Positions 36,719-46,972 of a stretch of 64,000 bases of DNA are shown here, in pieces. Made by a program: the position numbers and the translations under genes. The stretch comes from Megamerina dolium (Eukaryota > Arthropoda > Insecta > Diptera > Megamerinidae): the NCBI GenBank assembly GCA_963854835.1, contig OY978527.1, positions 37,694,040 through 37,758,039 on the forward strand, read 5' to 3'. Numbering within the stretch: position 1 is the first letter of the stretch; each line of letters begins with the position of its first letter. The notes beneath the pieces are model-generated. The model had not been told where the DNA came from and did no database searches. It saw only the letters and a list, made by a program, of their open reading frames with translations.

Positions 36719-36854
36719 ATCATTAAATCGAAAATTTAATCGACGCTGATCACGAATATATATCCATGTCTATATCTCCGGAGATTCCTTCAAGTGGACA
36801 CAAACATCTGACCGAAATGAATATACCATGCATATTGCATTATGCAGGGTATAA

Positions 36855-36930
36855 AAAAAAACTCAGTGGTATCACAACGGACCTTTCTGGTCTCATTGTG
36901 TTTTTTCATAGAGAGAGTCAGCCACGGTAT
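36855..36930 (+). mobile_element. SINE copy S8, right part (tail B)
   Basis: Begins AACTCAGTGGTATCACAACGG, continues with CCTTTCTGGTCTCA and GAGAGAGTCAGCC, matching tail B of the complete SINE at 40.8 kb. It is the continuation of 35047-35210, split by the DINE-like element D1. Confidence 0.8.
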
Positions 36931-38326
36931 AAAATTCGAGAGAATCATTCTAATGTAAATCGAGAGTGAAATTATTTTTGTGAATTATATGTAATATTAC
37001 GCTACATATCATTGAGAATAAGGCATTGAGAAAATATAAAACCATCAATATTATGTCCATTACCTTGCCATGGCTTGTTCAAGGCAGCACAGTTCACATA
37101 TTAGCATTTGGTTGTTGTTGTTGTTGTTATTTTTAATTTCCATTTCATTATATGATTTAATTTAATTCTTTATTTTTTGTTGTTCTTCCTTCATGCCATT
37201 TCATATCTTCCTGCTGCCTTTACTCATATATTTATATGTATTTATTTATGATCGTGTGTGTGTGTATATGTGTTGTGGATTCTAATTTATACCACAACTC
37301 TTAAAAAGCAACGCTGACAGATTTATGTGTCTGACCTAATTCTGTGTATGTATTGGGTGTGCTTTTATATACATATGCTTACTTACGAATAAACGTATGT
37401 GGTTGACGGTGATAATTTTTCTTCACATATTTACGAGTATTTTAACCGCAAAACTTTAAATTTCTTCCTTCTTCCTATGCTTTGATTCTGTTTTTTGCTT
37501 CTAATTCGTTTGTCCACTATTTGGACGTGTGTGCGAGTATGTTGTGTACAGTTTGGAAGGAATGAAATGATATAAGACGCATATGATGTATCATACATTA
37601 AACTCGTACGCTTATACGATTTTGATTTAGTTGGTATATTAATGATATTCATTGGTAAAGAGAATTTTTGAAATTAATTAAAATTCTATGAAAATTCCAG
37701 AGAAGAAAATTACAAATTTGTTTTTTTTTTTTGTAAATTAAATTTAATAATCTTTTAATAAGAAAATATACTATAGATATGCATATGAACTGGTATGTAT
37801 GCACCTATAAATATATACATACAAGTATAAGCATGTTCTTTGAATACCCTTCAAAGTGGATATATTTTTTTTTTTGTGTTTATTATGCTTTTCATTTATT
37901 CAGTGAAAATATTCCTTTATTCGTATGAATTGCATTCATCTATGGCAACATATTCCAAGAATTTGTAGTAATAGTTCATAAAATATGACAACAAACACAC
38001 ATGAACGCACATGTTATATACGCGAACTATCTAACATATGTACATACATTAAGCCGCCTTACCAAAAAAAATTTTTGTTCTGGTTACAGAGTTAAAATTA
38101 GCCCGCCTATAATGTATGATGATAACAATCAAAGTTTGTATCAATTTTTATGTTGTACTATTTTTGTAGAATTGTTTCGTAATTCCCAAGGATGAAAAAT
38201 TATGAGAATTTCTTCGAACATGGCGATATATTCCATAAGATTTTGATAATAGTTTAAACAAATTCATTATAATTTAGCTTCTTTTGATTTCAAATCCAAT
38301 TGGTTAGTGCATTATCCTTCTGTTCA
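36931..38326. other. AT-rich stretch without recognised gene
   Basis: TTG/GTT repeats near 37110-37128, a GT run near 37255-37264 and T-runs. Bases 38301-38326 (TTGGTTAGTGCATTATCCTT) weakly resemble the SINE head. No gene was recognised. Confidence 0.5.
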
Positions 38327-39611
38327 TACCAGATGTACAAGCTTAAATACGCTGTTTTTCGGTAAAACAAAAAACATCTTTTTTTTCATAGAAAGCCAAA
38401 AATTAATTTATTCAAAGATTTGCCCTCACTAGCTATACATTTTTCCCACCTATCGGGCAATTTGTGTATACCATGACAAAAGAATTCCTCATTTTTCGAG
38501 GCAAACCACTTGTCAAGCCATTTTCCGACAACTTCATACGAATCGAAATGCTGTTCGGCGAGCGCGTGACCCATCGACGAAAACAGGTGATAGTCAGAGG
38601 AGGCCAGGTCTGGTGAATAAGCGGGATGAGGTAGCACCTCCCAATTGAGTGTGTCCAAGTAGTTTGGGACCAGTTTTGACGTGTGCGATAGGGCGTTGTC
38701 GTGGAGAAAAATCAGCTTCTCATGCCTTTGTTCATAACCAGGCCTTTTTTCACCCAAAGCACGGCGCAATTTCACTAGTTGTTGGTGGTAGCGGTGAGCA
38801 TTGACAGTTTCACCAGGCTTCAACAGCTCGTAGTAGATGACACCCTGCTGATCCCACCAAACGCACAGCATCGTCTTGGGTCCAAAGCAATTTGGTCTTG
38901 AAGAAGAAGTTGCTGGTTGGCCGGGATCGATCCACAATTTTTTTCGTTTAGAATTCTCAAAGTATATCCACTTTTCATCGCAAGTCACCACAAGATTCAG
39001 GAATGACTCTCTTTTTTGTCTAGCAAGCAAGATTTCGCATGTGTTTTGGCGTCGCTCCATCTGCCTATCGTGCAATTCATGGGGTACCCATTTTCCAAAT
39101 TTTTGAACCTTCCCCATGGCTCGTAAACGTATGGAAATGGCTTGTTGAGTAACACCTAACTGTTCCGCAGGCATTTTTTGCGATTGGGTGTCGTCCTCAT
39201 CCAAAAGAGCCTGCAAATCATGGTTCACAACTTTTCTGGGTCTATTTTCACGCTTCTTGTCACTCAAGTCAAAACGACCTTCTTTGAACCGACGAAACCA
39301 GTATCTGCAAGTGGTTTCCGATAGCGCACTGTCACCATAGGCCTCCACAAGCATTCGATGCGACTCTGCAGCAGATTTCTTCAAATTGAAGCAAAAAAGT
39401 AGAGCTTCCCCCATATGCTCTTTTTCTGGCACGAAACTAAACATGATTATACGAGGAAAAATGTATGTTGTTGTATGAAATCACTGATGATGTATTGATG
39501 TAAACAGATGTCAAACTCATAAAAAAAAATAATGCACAGTCGATAATAGCTCAATATGTTCACTAACGCAATCTACGAGCAAACAGCGGATTTAAGCTTG
39601 TACACTTGGTA
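38327..39611 (-). mobile_element. Full-length Mos1-like mariner (mauritiana type) with TA target duplication (M10)
   Basis: The element is 38329-39609 (1281 bp; Mos1 is 1286 bp), flanked by TA at 38327-38328 and 39610-39611. The ends are inverted repeats: CCAGATGTACAAGCTTAAAT on the left; CCAAGTGTACAAGCTTAAAT as the complement of the right end. Both begin with the CCA-TGTACAAG pattern of Mos1 ends. The transposase gene has no stop or frameshift. It is the only complete, uninterrupted transposon gene in the window and probably a recent arrival compared with the other mariners. Confidence 0.92.
38386..39444 (-). CDS. Mariner transposase, Mos1-like, uninterrupted
   Basis: A 352-residue protein, against 345 for Mos1. 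In the family it binds the terminal repeats and cuts and pastes the element into TA sites in the nucleus. The N-terminal two-helix DNA-binding region (about 1-110) begins FSFVPEKEH; the linker motif WVPHEL is at 119-124. The catalytic triad is present at D156 (VTCDEKW), D249 (FLHDN) and D284 (SSDYH), the same numbers as Mos1, with 34 residues between the last two. Oddities: the usual G before D156 is C, the usual HDNAPSH is HDNALSH, and YSPDLAPSD is YSPDLASSD. The normal C-terminal DGKYLE end is replaced by a longer EGKSLN tail. These substitutions at conserved sites may reduce or abolish activity. The ATG at 39442-39444 is in the Mos1 start position. Confidence 0.9.
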   Translation of the reverse strand: MFSFVPEKEHMGEALLFCFNLKKSAAESHRMLVEAYGDSALSETTCRYWFRRFKEGRFDLSDKKRENRPRKVVNHDLQALLDEDDTQSQKMPAEQLGVTQQAISIRLRAMGKVQKFGKWVPHELHDRQMERRQNTCEILLARQKRESFLNLVVTCDEKWIYFENSKRKKLWIDPGQPATSSSRPNCFGPKTMLCVWWDQQGVIYYELLKPGETVNAHRYHQQLVKLRRALGEKRPGYEQRHEKLIFLHDNALSHTSKLVPNYLDTLNWEVLPHPAYSPDLASSDYHLFSSMGHALAEQHFDSYEVVGKWLDKWFASKNEEFFCHGIHKLPDRWEKCIASEGKSLNKLIFGFL

Positions 39612-40770
39612 AAGTTCATAAATTAATAAGGGATTAGGGTTTATATTCCTAACTGGTGTTAACCCGTTCTGTGACGTAATAAATTCCATATAAAATCCGA
39701 ATTCTAGAGTATTTTCGAAAACATTCCCTCAACATTCCATTAACATTCCATGAACACAATAAAAATTTTAGAAATTGGACTAAAATGTACAACTTTTATT
39801 TTGTACAGATTTACAGTGAGGCATCTTAGTGTATCTAAACATATACAAGCATGTAGGTGTGTATACATATAACGTATGTACATGAATATGACAAATTTTA
39901 TGCTTAAACGCAAGCAACCAACTCACTCTTACACTTACACATACACTCATATGACAAATACTCTGTGTATGTAATATTATAAAACGTCACTAAAGAGTAA
40001 GTAAAGCATCATAAAAAAATATGAAGAAGAAGAAGAAAAGTGAGTTTTTTTTTTTCTTCTTCTTTTTTAAATATTCATTGCAAATAATTCATATTCGTAT
40101 GCCAAGTCAAAGTAGATGATGACAAAAAAAGTCATTTTAAACACAGCAAGACATTTTTGCTCCCTTTTATGCAAAATAATTGTACTATTGTGTGTGTGTG
40201 TGTGTGTGTGTGTTTACTGACATTATGGTATGTATGCTACGATACATATGTAGGTAGCTACGATTACATGCAGTGTGTGTACTCAAGACTGGACAACACT
40301 TGTCATTTACTCACACTCCGTCTCGCCTGACTCTTTCATTCACTCACACATCAACTAGAGATACATAATATATAATTTATGCGTCAAACGTTACAAGAAT
40401 AACTATAATATTGTAATCATTCGAGTAGGTACCTCCTATCTTGTATGTAGTTAATATAGATGAAAAGTAGCAGCAGCAGCAGTTATTATTGAAGCAGTTG
40501 TTGAAGCTGTTGTAACAACGATGACAACCGCAACCACAACCACACAAAAGAAACAACAGCAACTAAAAGAAGAATGACATCAGCAATTTGATTCAATGTT
40601 GTTGTTATTTTAGTTATTTTATATATTCTTGTTTTCTTGTTGTTGTATATGGAATAGAAGCAAATGCAAAAAAAAAATTTCTTTCAGAATTAACTTGAAA
40701 CGTACAAGAAATAATATGAAATAGAGACAAAATGCGCTCTATGATTATGATATTGTACATATGATGAGTA
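39612..40770. other. AT-rich stretch without recognised gene
   Basis: GT array at about 40190-40212 and CAG/CAA-type runs near 40470-40560. No gene was recognised. Confidence 0.55.
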
Positions 40771-41170
40771 GGTTAGGTTAGGTTAGGTTATGCGGCTGCC
40801 CTCTCTCTCTCTGAGAGGACACACTTAGGCCAGAAAGGCCCATTGTGATACCACTGAGCTTCTCTTCCATTACTGTTGTGCGTGTTAAATTTTGGACAGT
40901 ATTAGAAGAGACTTACTTATATTAGCCGGTTCCGAACGGCAAAACCCTTGTGACATCACTTTAACTTAGTTGTGTCACAGAGCTCTTTTAAGAAGCATTT
41001 TCGGCGAATTGTTACTGCCGGAAAAATTGCCAATTCTTGCCGGCAGGTGGGTACCGTTCGAAAGAAAAATCTTTTCTATATTAAATTTTGTTATGCTTCA
41101 GCCGAGGATTGAACCCACGACCTACAGATCAGAAGGCCAAAGCACTAAGCACTGAGCTACGGTACCCACT
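40771..41170 (-). mobile_element. SINE copy S9, the most complete, with full tail B
   Basis: Read on the minus strand: GTGGGTACCGTAGCTCAGTG with box A, CTTCTGATC, box B GGTTCAATCC, the full body, then tail B (CTCAGTGGTATCACAATGGG, CCTTTCTGGCCTAAGTGTG, a CT/GA-rich palindrome CTCTCAGAGAG, GGCAGCCGCATAACC) and four CCTAA-type repeats (40771-40790). At about 400 bp it defines the family layout. Flanking ATGATG motifs on both sides (40761-40766 and 41175-41180) may be the target-site duplication. Confidence 0.85.
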
Positions 41171-41369
41171 ACTATGATGGATAAGAAAATATAATTTATT
41201 TCATATAATTTCAAATATGAAAAAAGCGTCAGAGCCTAAAAATATCGAATATTGAAAAACCAATACACTACTACTCGCTTAAAAAGTCAAATCAATTTTA
41301 AAAAACTCTGTATGCATAAAACTGAAAATGTTTAAATTGATGAATGATGGAATTTGTAGTTTTTCAATA

Positions 41370-42223
41370 CAGCTACAGCACTGCACTTGAAAACTAAAGA
41401 AAGCCCTAAAAGATAACAACACCAAAGAGTTGGAAGTTCACATAGCCAAATGAACACCTGATGAAGTGTCAGACTGCTCTTTGTGGAAATCAGCAAAAAA
41501 CTCAAATCGATCAATTCACTCATCCATTTGAGTGGCGGTAATTGGGCTAGAAGCAACTATGAGAAGGATACATCCAATCCACCCTCTTCACAGTCCTCAC
41601 TACCAAAATTAGCTTCTCAACCTTGCTCAATAACGCTCAAAATGAAAAAAAAGGACATGTTCAAAGCAATTTACAAAGATTTTAATCCAAAAAAATCAAC
41701 TGGTCCAGATAAAATTACCGATAAAATGATAAAAGAGCTACCTCCGGCTTCAGTAATTCATCTCATGCACATTTTCAATGCTCTCCTTCGTATTAAACAC
41801 TATCCCAAATGCTGGAAAACTTCAAAAATTATTATGATAGCAAAACCAGGAAAAGACCTTACACAAGTTGCATCGTACAAACCTATCAGCCTCCTTTCTC
41901 TACTCTCTAAAGTATTCGAAAAGCTACTTTTCATGAATATAACTCCAACTGATGCCCCAACATCAATTTGGATTTAGAGAACGGCACAATAGAGCAAGTT
42001 CATCGAATTTTAATTCTGATAAGCAACACTTAAGCTTTCGATAAAGTATGGACTTATGGGCCTTGTTTACAAACTCAAGATATGGCAATATTGTGCTCTC
42101 GCTCTAACCCCATAGAAGCTGCTAAACTCTCGCAGACTAAAGGTGATTCTGTCGAAATCTGGTTAGCAAAATGGCGCATAAAAGTCAATGAATCAAAGAG
42201 CGTACATGTAACCTACACACTTA
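41370..42223 (+). mobile_element. Jockey-like LINE L3, first part
   Basis: Reverse transcriptase of the Jockey type, broken by frameshifts. The linker (PDEVSDCSLWKSAKN near 41457-41502) is followed in another frame by 41483-41977 with NPKKSTGPDKITDKMIKELP, HYPKCWKTSKIIMIAKPGKD and SYKPISLLSLLSKVFEKLL, the first RT blocks of Jockey-clade elements. A deletion then removes the middle of the RT; the frame resumes near 42080 with AILCSRSNP (after the position of the catalytic ADD) and WRIKVNESKSVHVTYTLR. It is cut at about 42223 by the LINE at 42224-43088 and resumes at 43089. Confidence 0.8.
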
Positions 42224-43088
42224 GGCTAGTTTATTATTATTATTATTATAAAGGCTATGAAGCACCGCGACCTGAAGATCTTTGGTGCAGCCTTATTCCC
42301 TAACTAGCAGATCCCAAGACTATTTATATATATCTTGTCACTGCTGTGGGATTGATTTTTAACTAGGTCCTTGCGAAATATGAATCCGTTGCCTAGGTAG
42401 TTTAGTCTGCATCTAGCCGCAGCTGAGCAATTGCAAAGAACGTGTTCTGCTGTTTCCTGCTCTTCAAGACAGAGTCGACAGAGATCGTTGTTTGCCACAC
42501 CCATTTTCATCATGTGATAATTAAGTTTACAATGACCTGTTAGTAGTTCAGTGTAGCTTGATGCCTTTTCTGCTGAGGTTCAAGATAGTATCTACCTTAA
42601 TATGAATCTTTTCGACTGCCGCATGCCTGTTTGGGCTCTCCAGTAATCGGTTAGACTACTTTTTCCTTTTCACATATTAAGTTGTTTATGAAGCTACTGT
42701 TTACCCCGCAGAAGAGTTCTGTGTCTATGAAAGGAGTGTCTGCGCCCTTTTTGGCCAGTAAATCTGCCATTTCATTTCCTGCATGCCCCTCGTGTCCCGG
42801 TACCCATATAAGAGTCACAGAGTTCCTCTTTGCTAAGGTATTGAGGAGGTCAAAGCATTCCCAAACCAACTTAGATTGGAACGAGAAATTCATTCGTGAT
42901 TTTAGAGATGCCTGACTGTCTGAAAGAATGCATATTTTGGTTCCTCGAGTGCCCCTATGTAGACATTCTCTGACAGATAGCTCTAAGGCGTGGACCTCCG
43001 CCTGAAAAATGGAAACTATTTTTCCCATTGCAATGTCCTTCCGCAAATTTGGTCCTACAATTCTCGCTCCAGCTAGATACATGTCCCC
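42224..43088 (-). mobile_element. R1-like LINE L4, 5'-truncated, inserted in the Jockey-like LINE
   Basis: The insertion splits L3; CACTTA occurs on both sides (42218-42223 and 43089-43094), consistent with a short target duplication. The minus strand encodes the RNase H domain (43091-42651) and then a C-terminal zinc-knuckle-like region (42513-42304: CRLCLEEQETAEHVLCNC). Its 3' end reads CTTCATAGCCT followed by TAATAATAATAATAA. A second, longer copy of the family lies at 50.5-51.9 kb on the plus strand. Confidence 0.8.
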
Positions 43089-43091
43089 CAC
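42651..43091 (-). pseudogene. RNase H domain of the R1-like LINE
   Basis: An open stretch of about 146 codons covering most of a retrotransposon RNase H. Visible motifs: FQAEVHALELSV (catalytic E region), ICILSDSQASLKS (catalytic D), and VTLIWVPGHEGHAGNEMADLLAKKG (the H/D motif with WVPGHxGxxGNExAD). The first TDGS motif is missing because the copy is 5'-truncated just before it. RNase H in these elements removes the RNA strand after reverse transcription. The ORF ends at a TAG shortly after ICEKEKVV; the C-terminal cysteine motif is in a separate frame downstream. Confidence 0.8.
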
Positions 43092-43700
43092 TTAAAGTAA
43101 ATGACCAATCAGTTCCACAATATTCCTCTACAAAGTACTTGGGTATTCACCTCGACAGAAGGCTGACTTGGAACAATCACATAGAGGCAAAGAAAACTCA
43201 GATCAAGCTAAAAATTAATCAGTTATGGTGGCTGTTACACTAAAGCTCAAAATTGAATCACGAATAAAAAGTGCTATTATATAAAGCAATCCCAAAGCCA
43301 ATCTGGACTTATGGTATTCAGTTATGGGGCACCGCATCTCCCTCAATTATCGAAAAATTACAGCGAAAACAATCCAGGTGCCTGCGAATTATTGGTATAT
43401 GAGGAACGTTAACATCCATCGTGATTTGAATGTACTCACAATTTCTGAGAAAGTTGCAATCAATCCGAATCATCGGAATCCTCTTGTTAGGCAATTGTTA
43501 CTGAGAACAGGCCATCGACGATTAAAAAGCAAAGACACATTGAATACGCTGTGAAATTGCTAAAACTCGCGATTCAACAAATTGTGATGGAACATAGGGA
43601 ATATCACATCATTTTAAATTAGTTTGTAAGATTTGAATACTTTTGTGAGTTTCTCGGAATAGTAGAAAGATTCAATAAATTCATAGTATTAAAAAAAAAA
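43089..43700 (+). mobile_element. Jockey-like LINE L3, second part and poly(A) end
   Basis: The RT C terminus resumes in frame: KYLGIHLDRRLTWNNHI, then a stop, PIWTYGIQLWGTASPSIIEKLQR and RCLRIIG with further breaks, and RQLLLRTGHRRLKSKDTL before a stop at about 43552. The 3' UTR contains TCAATAAATTC and ends in an A-run at about 43690-43699, a normal Jockey poly(A) end. Confidence 0.8.
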
Positions 43701-44413
43701 TTGTAATAATCATCACTGTGTCCAGTATAAGTTTTTACTTGTCTGTTCCTCATTACATATTCACGTTTCATTATTTTCACGCAGATTTTATTTATTTTAT
43801 TTTATTATTTCCCAGCAATGGCTTGCATTTATATATTCATAAATAGTATTGTAGGTACATAATTAGTCAAAAATGCGCCAACATGCATATACCTAACCAC
43901 AATACATACATACATTGATACCTACATATGTATAACAACAAATCATATAACTATAATCATACCACATGCAACGAAGTATAACTATTGGACATATGTGTGT
44001 TACTATAGTCCAAAGTATGTATGTATGTATATGTGTACAATATGATTAAATGTATTTACATACGCGCACAGAAGTACTAATAAAAGCAGCTGCATGACCA
44101 GTTGCATTCGTTTAGTAATAAGGAAGCAACAGCAACAAATCGACTTGATTAAATGTAAAAAAAATAAAATAAAAATTCATCATGCTTAGGGAAGCAAGTG
44201 AAATCTGGGGAAAGAGATAAAGTGAGAAAGAGAGAGAGAGAGAGACACACACAGTGAATCAGAGTATTAGCACTTAGTAAGGCACCTTCGCTCTTCATAT
44301 ATTGAATGGAAAATAATAAGGAGTACAAAAACATATGCATATGAGCATGTTTGCATAAATGATACAGATTGGAAGACAATTCTTCGAATATTATTCAACA
44401 AGTTGCAATAATC
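43701..44413. other. AT-rich stretch without recognised gene
   Basis: GA/CA runs at about 44226-44253. No gene was recognised. Confidence 0.5.
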
Positions 44414-44556
44414 AGTCCATAAGTTCGTGCGTTATCTCTTCAATAGTTTCACAAAAAATGATTTGTGCGAGATAACGGAAGTATTTTTATTTTCTCTGAT
44501 ATATTGTGCATTCAACAAGTGATTTTAATCGCGGCTAGAAGTACGCATTATTAAAA
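44414..44556 (+). mobile_element. Mariner end fragment of the M1 family
   Basis: TCAGTCCATAAGTTCGTGCG matches the terminal repeat of M1 (4814), and ATTTTTATTTTCTCTGATAT with GTGCATTCAACAA matches the M1 5' UTR. It breaks off about 130 bp in, where a DINE-like element begins. Confidence 0.75.
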
Positions 44557-45114
44557 ATCTCCTTACAGTCGGCTGGGGCCGACCAAATTATACCCTGCAT
44601 ATGTAGAGATATATATAAAAAGTTTGCTCGTATATCCATCCTTTTCTTCCACTACTTGGTATAGGACCTACATTAAGAAGCAGGCGTACCTCACCAATTT
44701 TGGAGGATCAATTTTTGCCTATAATACTAAACTACATAGGTTGCAATGGGTTGACCTAGGCGTATTAATTAGTAAGTTATGGGTGTTTTAATGTTTGAGA
44801 TAAATCCGAGACTTTATACGAAAGATATATAAAAAGTGGGCGTGACGTATCTCTTTCTGGTATATCTAATTAATTTTTCAATATCAATCCACACCTTAAA
44901 TTTGGTTGTCCTACGCTAAATGGTTTGTAAGTTATGGAGCTTAAAAGTTTTAGTTTAATTCCCTCGACTTTGTATGGGAGACTCATGAAGGAGTGGGCGT
45001 GGCACTTTGATTTTCTGCCAGATTTTTGCCGATTACGATATTAATCTAAGTGTCAATTATGGTTATTCTAGACGGCAGATTGCCGAAGTTACAGCTGTTT
45101 CAATTTAAAATTTG
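44557..45114 (-). mobile_element. DINE-like element, copy D2 (partial)
   Basis: Has the stem-loop end (ATCTCCTTACAGTCGGCTGG) and one subterminal TATACCCTGCATA, then about 500 bp of the tandem-unit region ending at GTTTCAATTTAAAATTTG, where it is joined to a mariner fragment. It lacks the GTCC array and the other end. Confidence 0.75.
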
Positions 45115-45199
45115 TTTTTGCTGTAGCAGTTATTTCCACGTTTATAAAAAAAAAAAATACAAAATATGCCTCTTATACTCGTTCGAAGATTCCATTTTA
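45115..45199 (-). mobile_element. Mariner fragment of the M1 family, inverted relative to 44414-44556
   Basis: Matches M1 at about 5765-5850 (GTAGCA..., TTTATAAAAAA, ACAAAATATG and CTCTTATACTCGT blocks), the start of the transposase gene. It is wedged between two DINE-like copies of the same orientation as D2 and the opposite orientation, respectively. Confidence 0.75.
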
Positions 45200-45200
45200 T

Positions 45201-46790
45201 TATACCCTGCATAATGCAATATGCATGGTATATTCATTTCGGTCAGATGTTTGTGTCCACTTGAAGGAATCTCCGGAGATATAGACATGGATATATATTC
45301 GTGATCAGCGTCGATTAAATTTTCGATTTAACGATGTCCGTCCGTCCGTCCGTCCGTCCGTCTGTCTGTCTGTCACCTGGCTGGTTCGCACGATAACTTG
45401 AGTAAATATTGAGCTATTTCGATGAAATTTGGCACAAGTAATCTATGATCCAAGGGTACGGAGGGGATTGATATTGGGCATGATCGGTCAATAACCACGC
45501 CCACACCAAGCATTCAAAGCGACTAACCTCGAAATTTTCAAAATCTTTAACTTGCTATAACTCACACAATATACCACTTGGGACAACAATATTTTGCGCA
45601 TAGAGTTATATTATACTACTATATCACCTCACCAAAATTGGATGAGCCACGCCTACTTTCTAGAGTAGCTCCCATACAAAGTGTCTGTACTTCTTTTAAA
45701 TTGAAACTGCTGTAACTTCTACAATCTTCTGTCTAGAATAACCATAATTGACACTTAGATTAACACGGTAGTCGGAAATAATATGGCAGAAAATCAGTGT
45801 GCCACGCCCACTCCTTTTTGGGTCTCCCATACAAAGTTGCGGAAATTAAAAAAAATGTTAGCGGTTATAACTTGCAAACTATTCAGCGTAGAATAACGAG
45901 ATTTAAGGTGTGGATTAGTATTGTACGAGCAACTAGGCTCACAGAAAATGGGCGCACCACGCCCATTGTTTATCGTAGCCCCCATACAAATTTTAAATTG
46001 AAACAGCTGTAACTTCGGCAATCTTCTGTCTAGAATAACCATAATTGACACTTAAATTAATATCGTAGTCGGAAATAATCTGGCAGAAAATCAGTGTGCC
46101 ACGCCCACTCCTTCATGGGTCTCCCATACAAAGTCGAGTGAATTAAACTAAAATTTTAAGCTCCATAGCTTACAAACCATTTAGCCTAGGACAACGAGAC
46201 TTAGGGTATGGATTAGTATTGTACGAGCAACTAGGCTCACAGAAAATGGACGCGCCACGCCCACTGTTGATAGTAGCCGCCATACAAAATGACCGAATTT
46301 CTTTTAAATTGAAATAGCTGTAACTTCTGAATCCTTCTGTCTAGAACAATCATAATTAACACTTAGGTTAATATGGTAGTCGGAAATAATCTGGCGAAAA
46401 ATCAGCGTACCACGCCCACTTCTTATTGGGGCTCCCATACAAAGTTGAGGAAATTAAACAAAAATGTTAACCACCATAACTTAGAAACTATTCAACGTAG
46501 GACAAATTTAAGGTGTGGATTAACGTTGAAAAATTAATTGGATTTACTAGAAAGTGGCAAGCCACGCCCAATTTTATATAGCTCCCATACTAAGCCTCGA
46601 AATTATCTTAAAATCCTTTTACTTCGTCAAAGTCAACCATATTTCGGGTGTAAATTAGTAGTGTATGCAAAAATTGTTTCTCGAAAAGTGGAAATAAAAG
46701 AAAAGTTGGATATTCGAGTAAACTTTTTATATATAAATCTACATATGCAGGGTATAGTTTGGTCGGCCCCAGCCGACTGTAAGGAGATTT
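45201..46790 (+). mobile_element. DINE-like element, copy D3 (complete)
   Basis: Starts TATACCCTGCATAATGC, has CAGATGTTTGTGTCC, a GTCC/GTCT array at about 45333-45376, about two and a half 298-bp units (GCCACGCCCACTCC near 45800 and 46100), the inverted TATGCAGGGTATA (46745-46757), the hairpin GTCGGCCCCAGCCGAC and the end TGTAAGGAGAT. It is the reverse-orientation counterpart of D1, of similar length (1590 against 1644 bp). Confidence 0.8.
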
Positions 46791-46972
46791 TTTAATTTAG
46801 TGATAGTGATTAATGGTAGTAATAATGATTTAATATTTAATGATATCAATATCTTTAAAAATAAATCCTCCATGTAAATGGTTTGCTCTTCGGGCAGAAT
46901 AAATATTTGTATTTCTGAAATATGTTATTCAGCTTTTCGATCCATTGTATGTACTAACCACTGACTAATATT

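Larger units (their letters stand above)
35211..36854 (-). mobile_element. DINE-1/Helentron-like non-autonomous element, copy D1
   Basis: The minus-strand 5' side has subterminal TATACCCTGCATA (complement of 36841-36853), a block with CAGATGTTTGTGTCC and a GTCC array. The other end has the second inverted copy (35238-35250), followed by the hairpin GTCGGC-CCCA-GCCGAC and the terminus TGTAAGGAGAT. Subterminal inverted repeats, a GTCY microsatellite, a 3' stem-loop and insertion without an obvious target duplication are features described for DINE-1/HINE elements of flies. The interior has about 298-bp tandem units. No long coding frame; it would rely on a Helentron rolling-circle protein from elsewhere. 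Confidence 0.75.

Noticed and set aside
38301..38326. SINE head disrupted by the Mos1-like mariner
   Set aside because: Only about 25 bases resemble the head and no SINE sequence continues on the other side of the mariner.
40771..40790. Interstitial insect telomere repeat (TTAGG)
   Set aside because: The four units are contiguous with SINE tail B and a similar tail ends the LINE at 22.65 kb, so they are retroposon tails.
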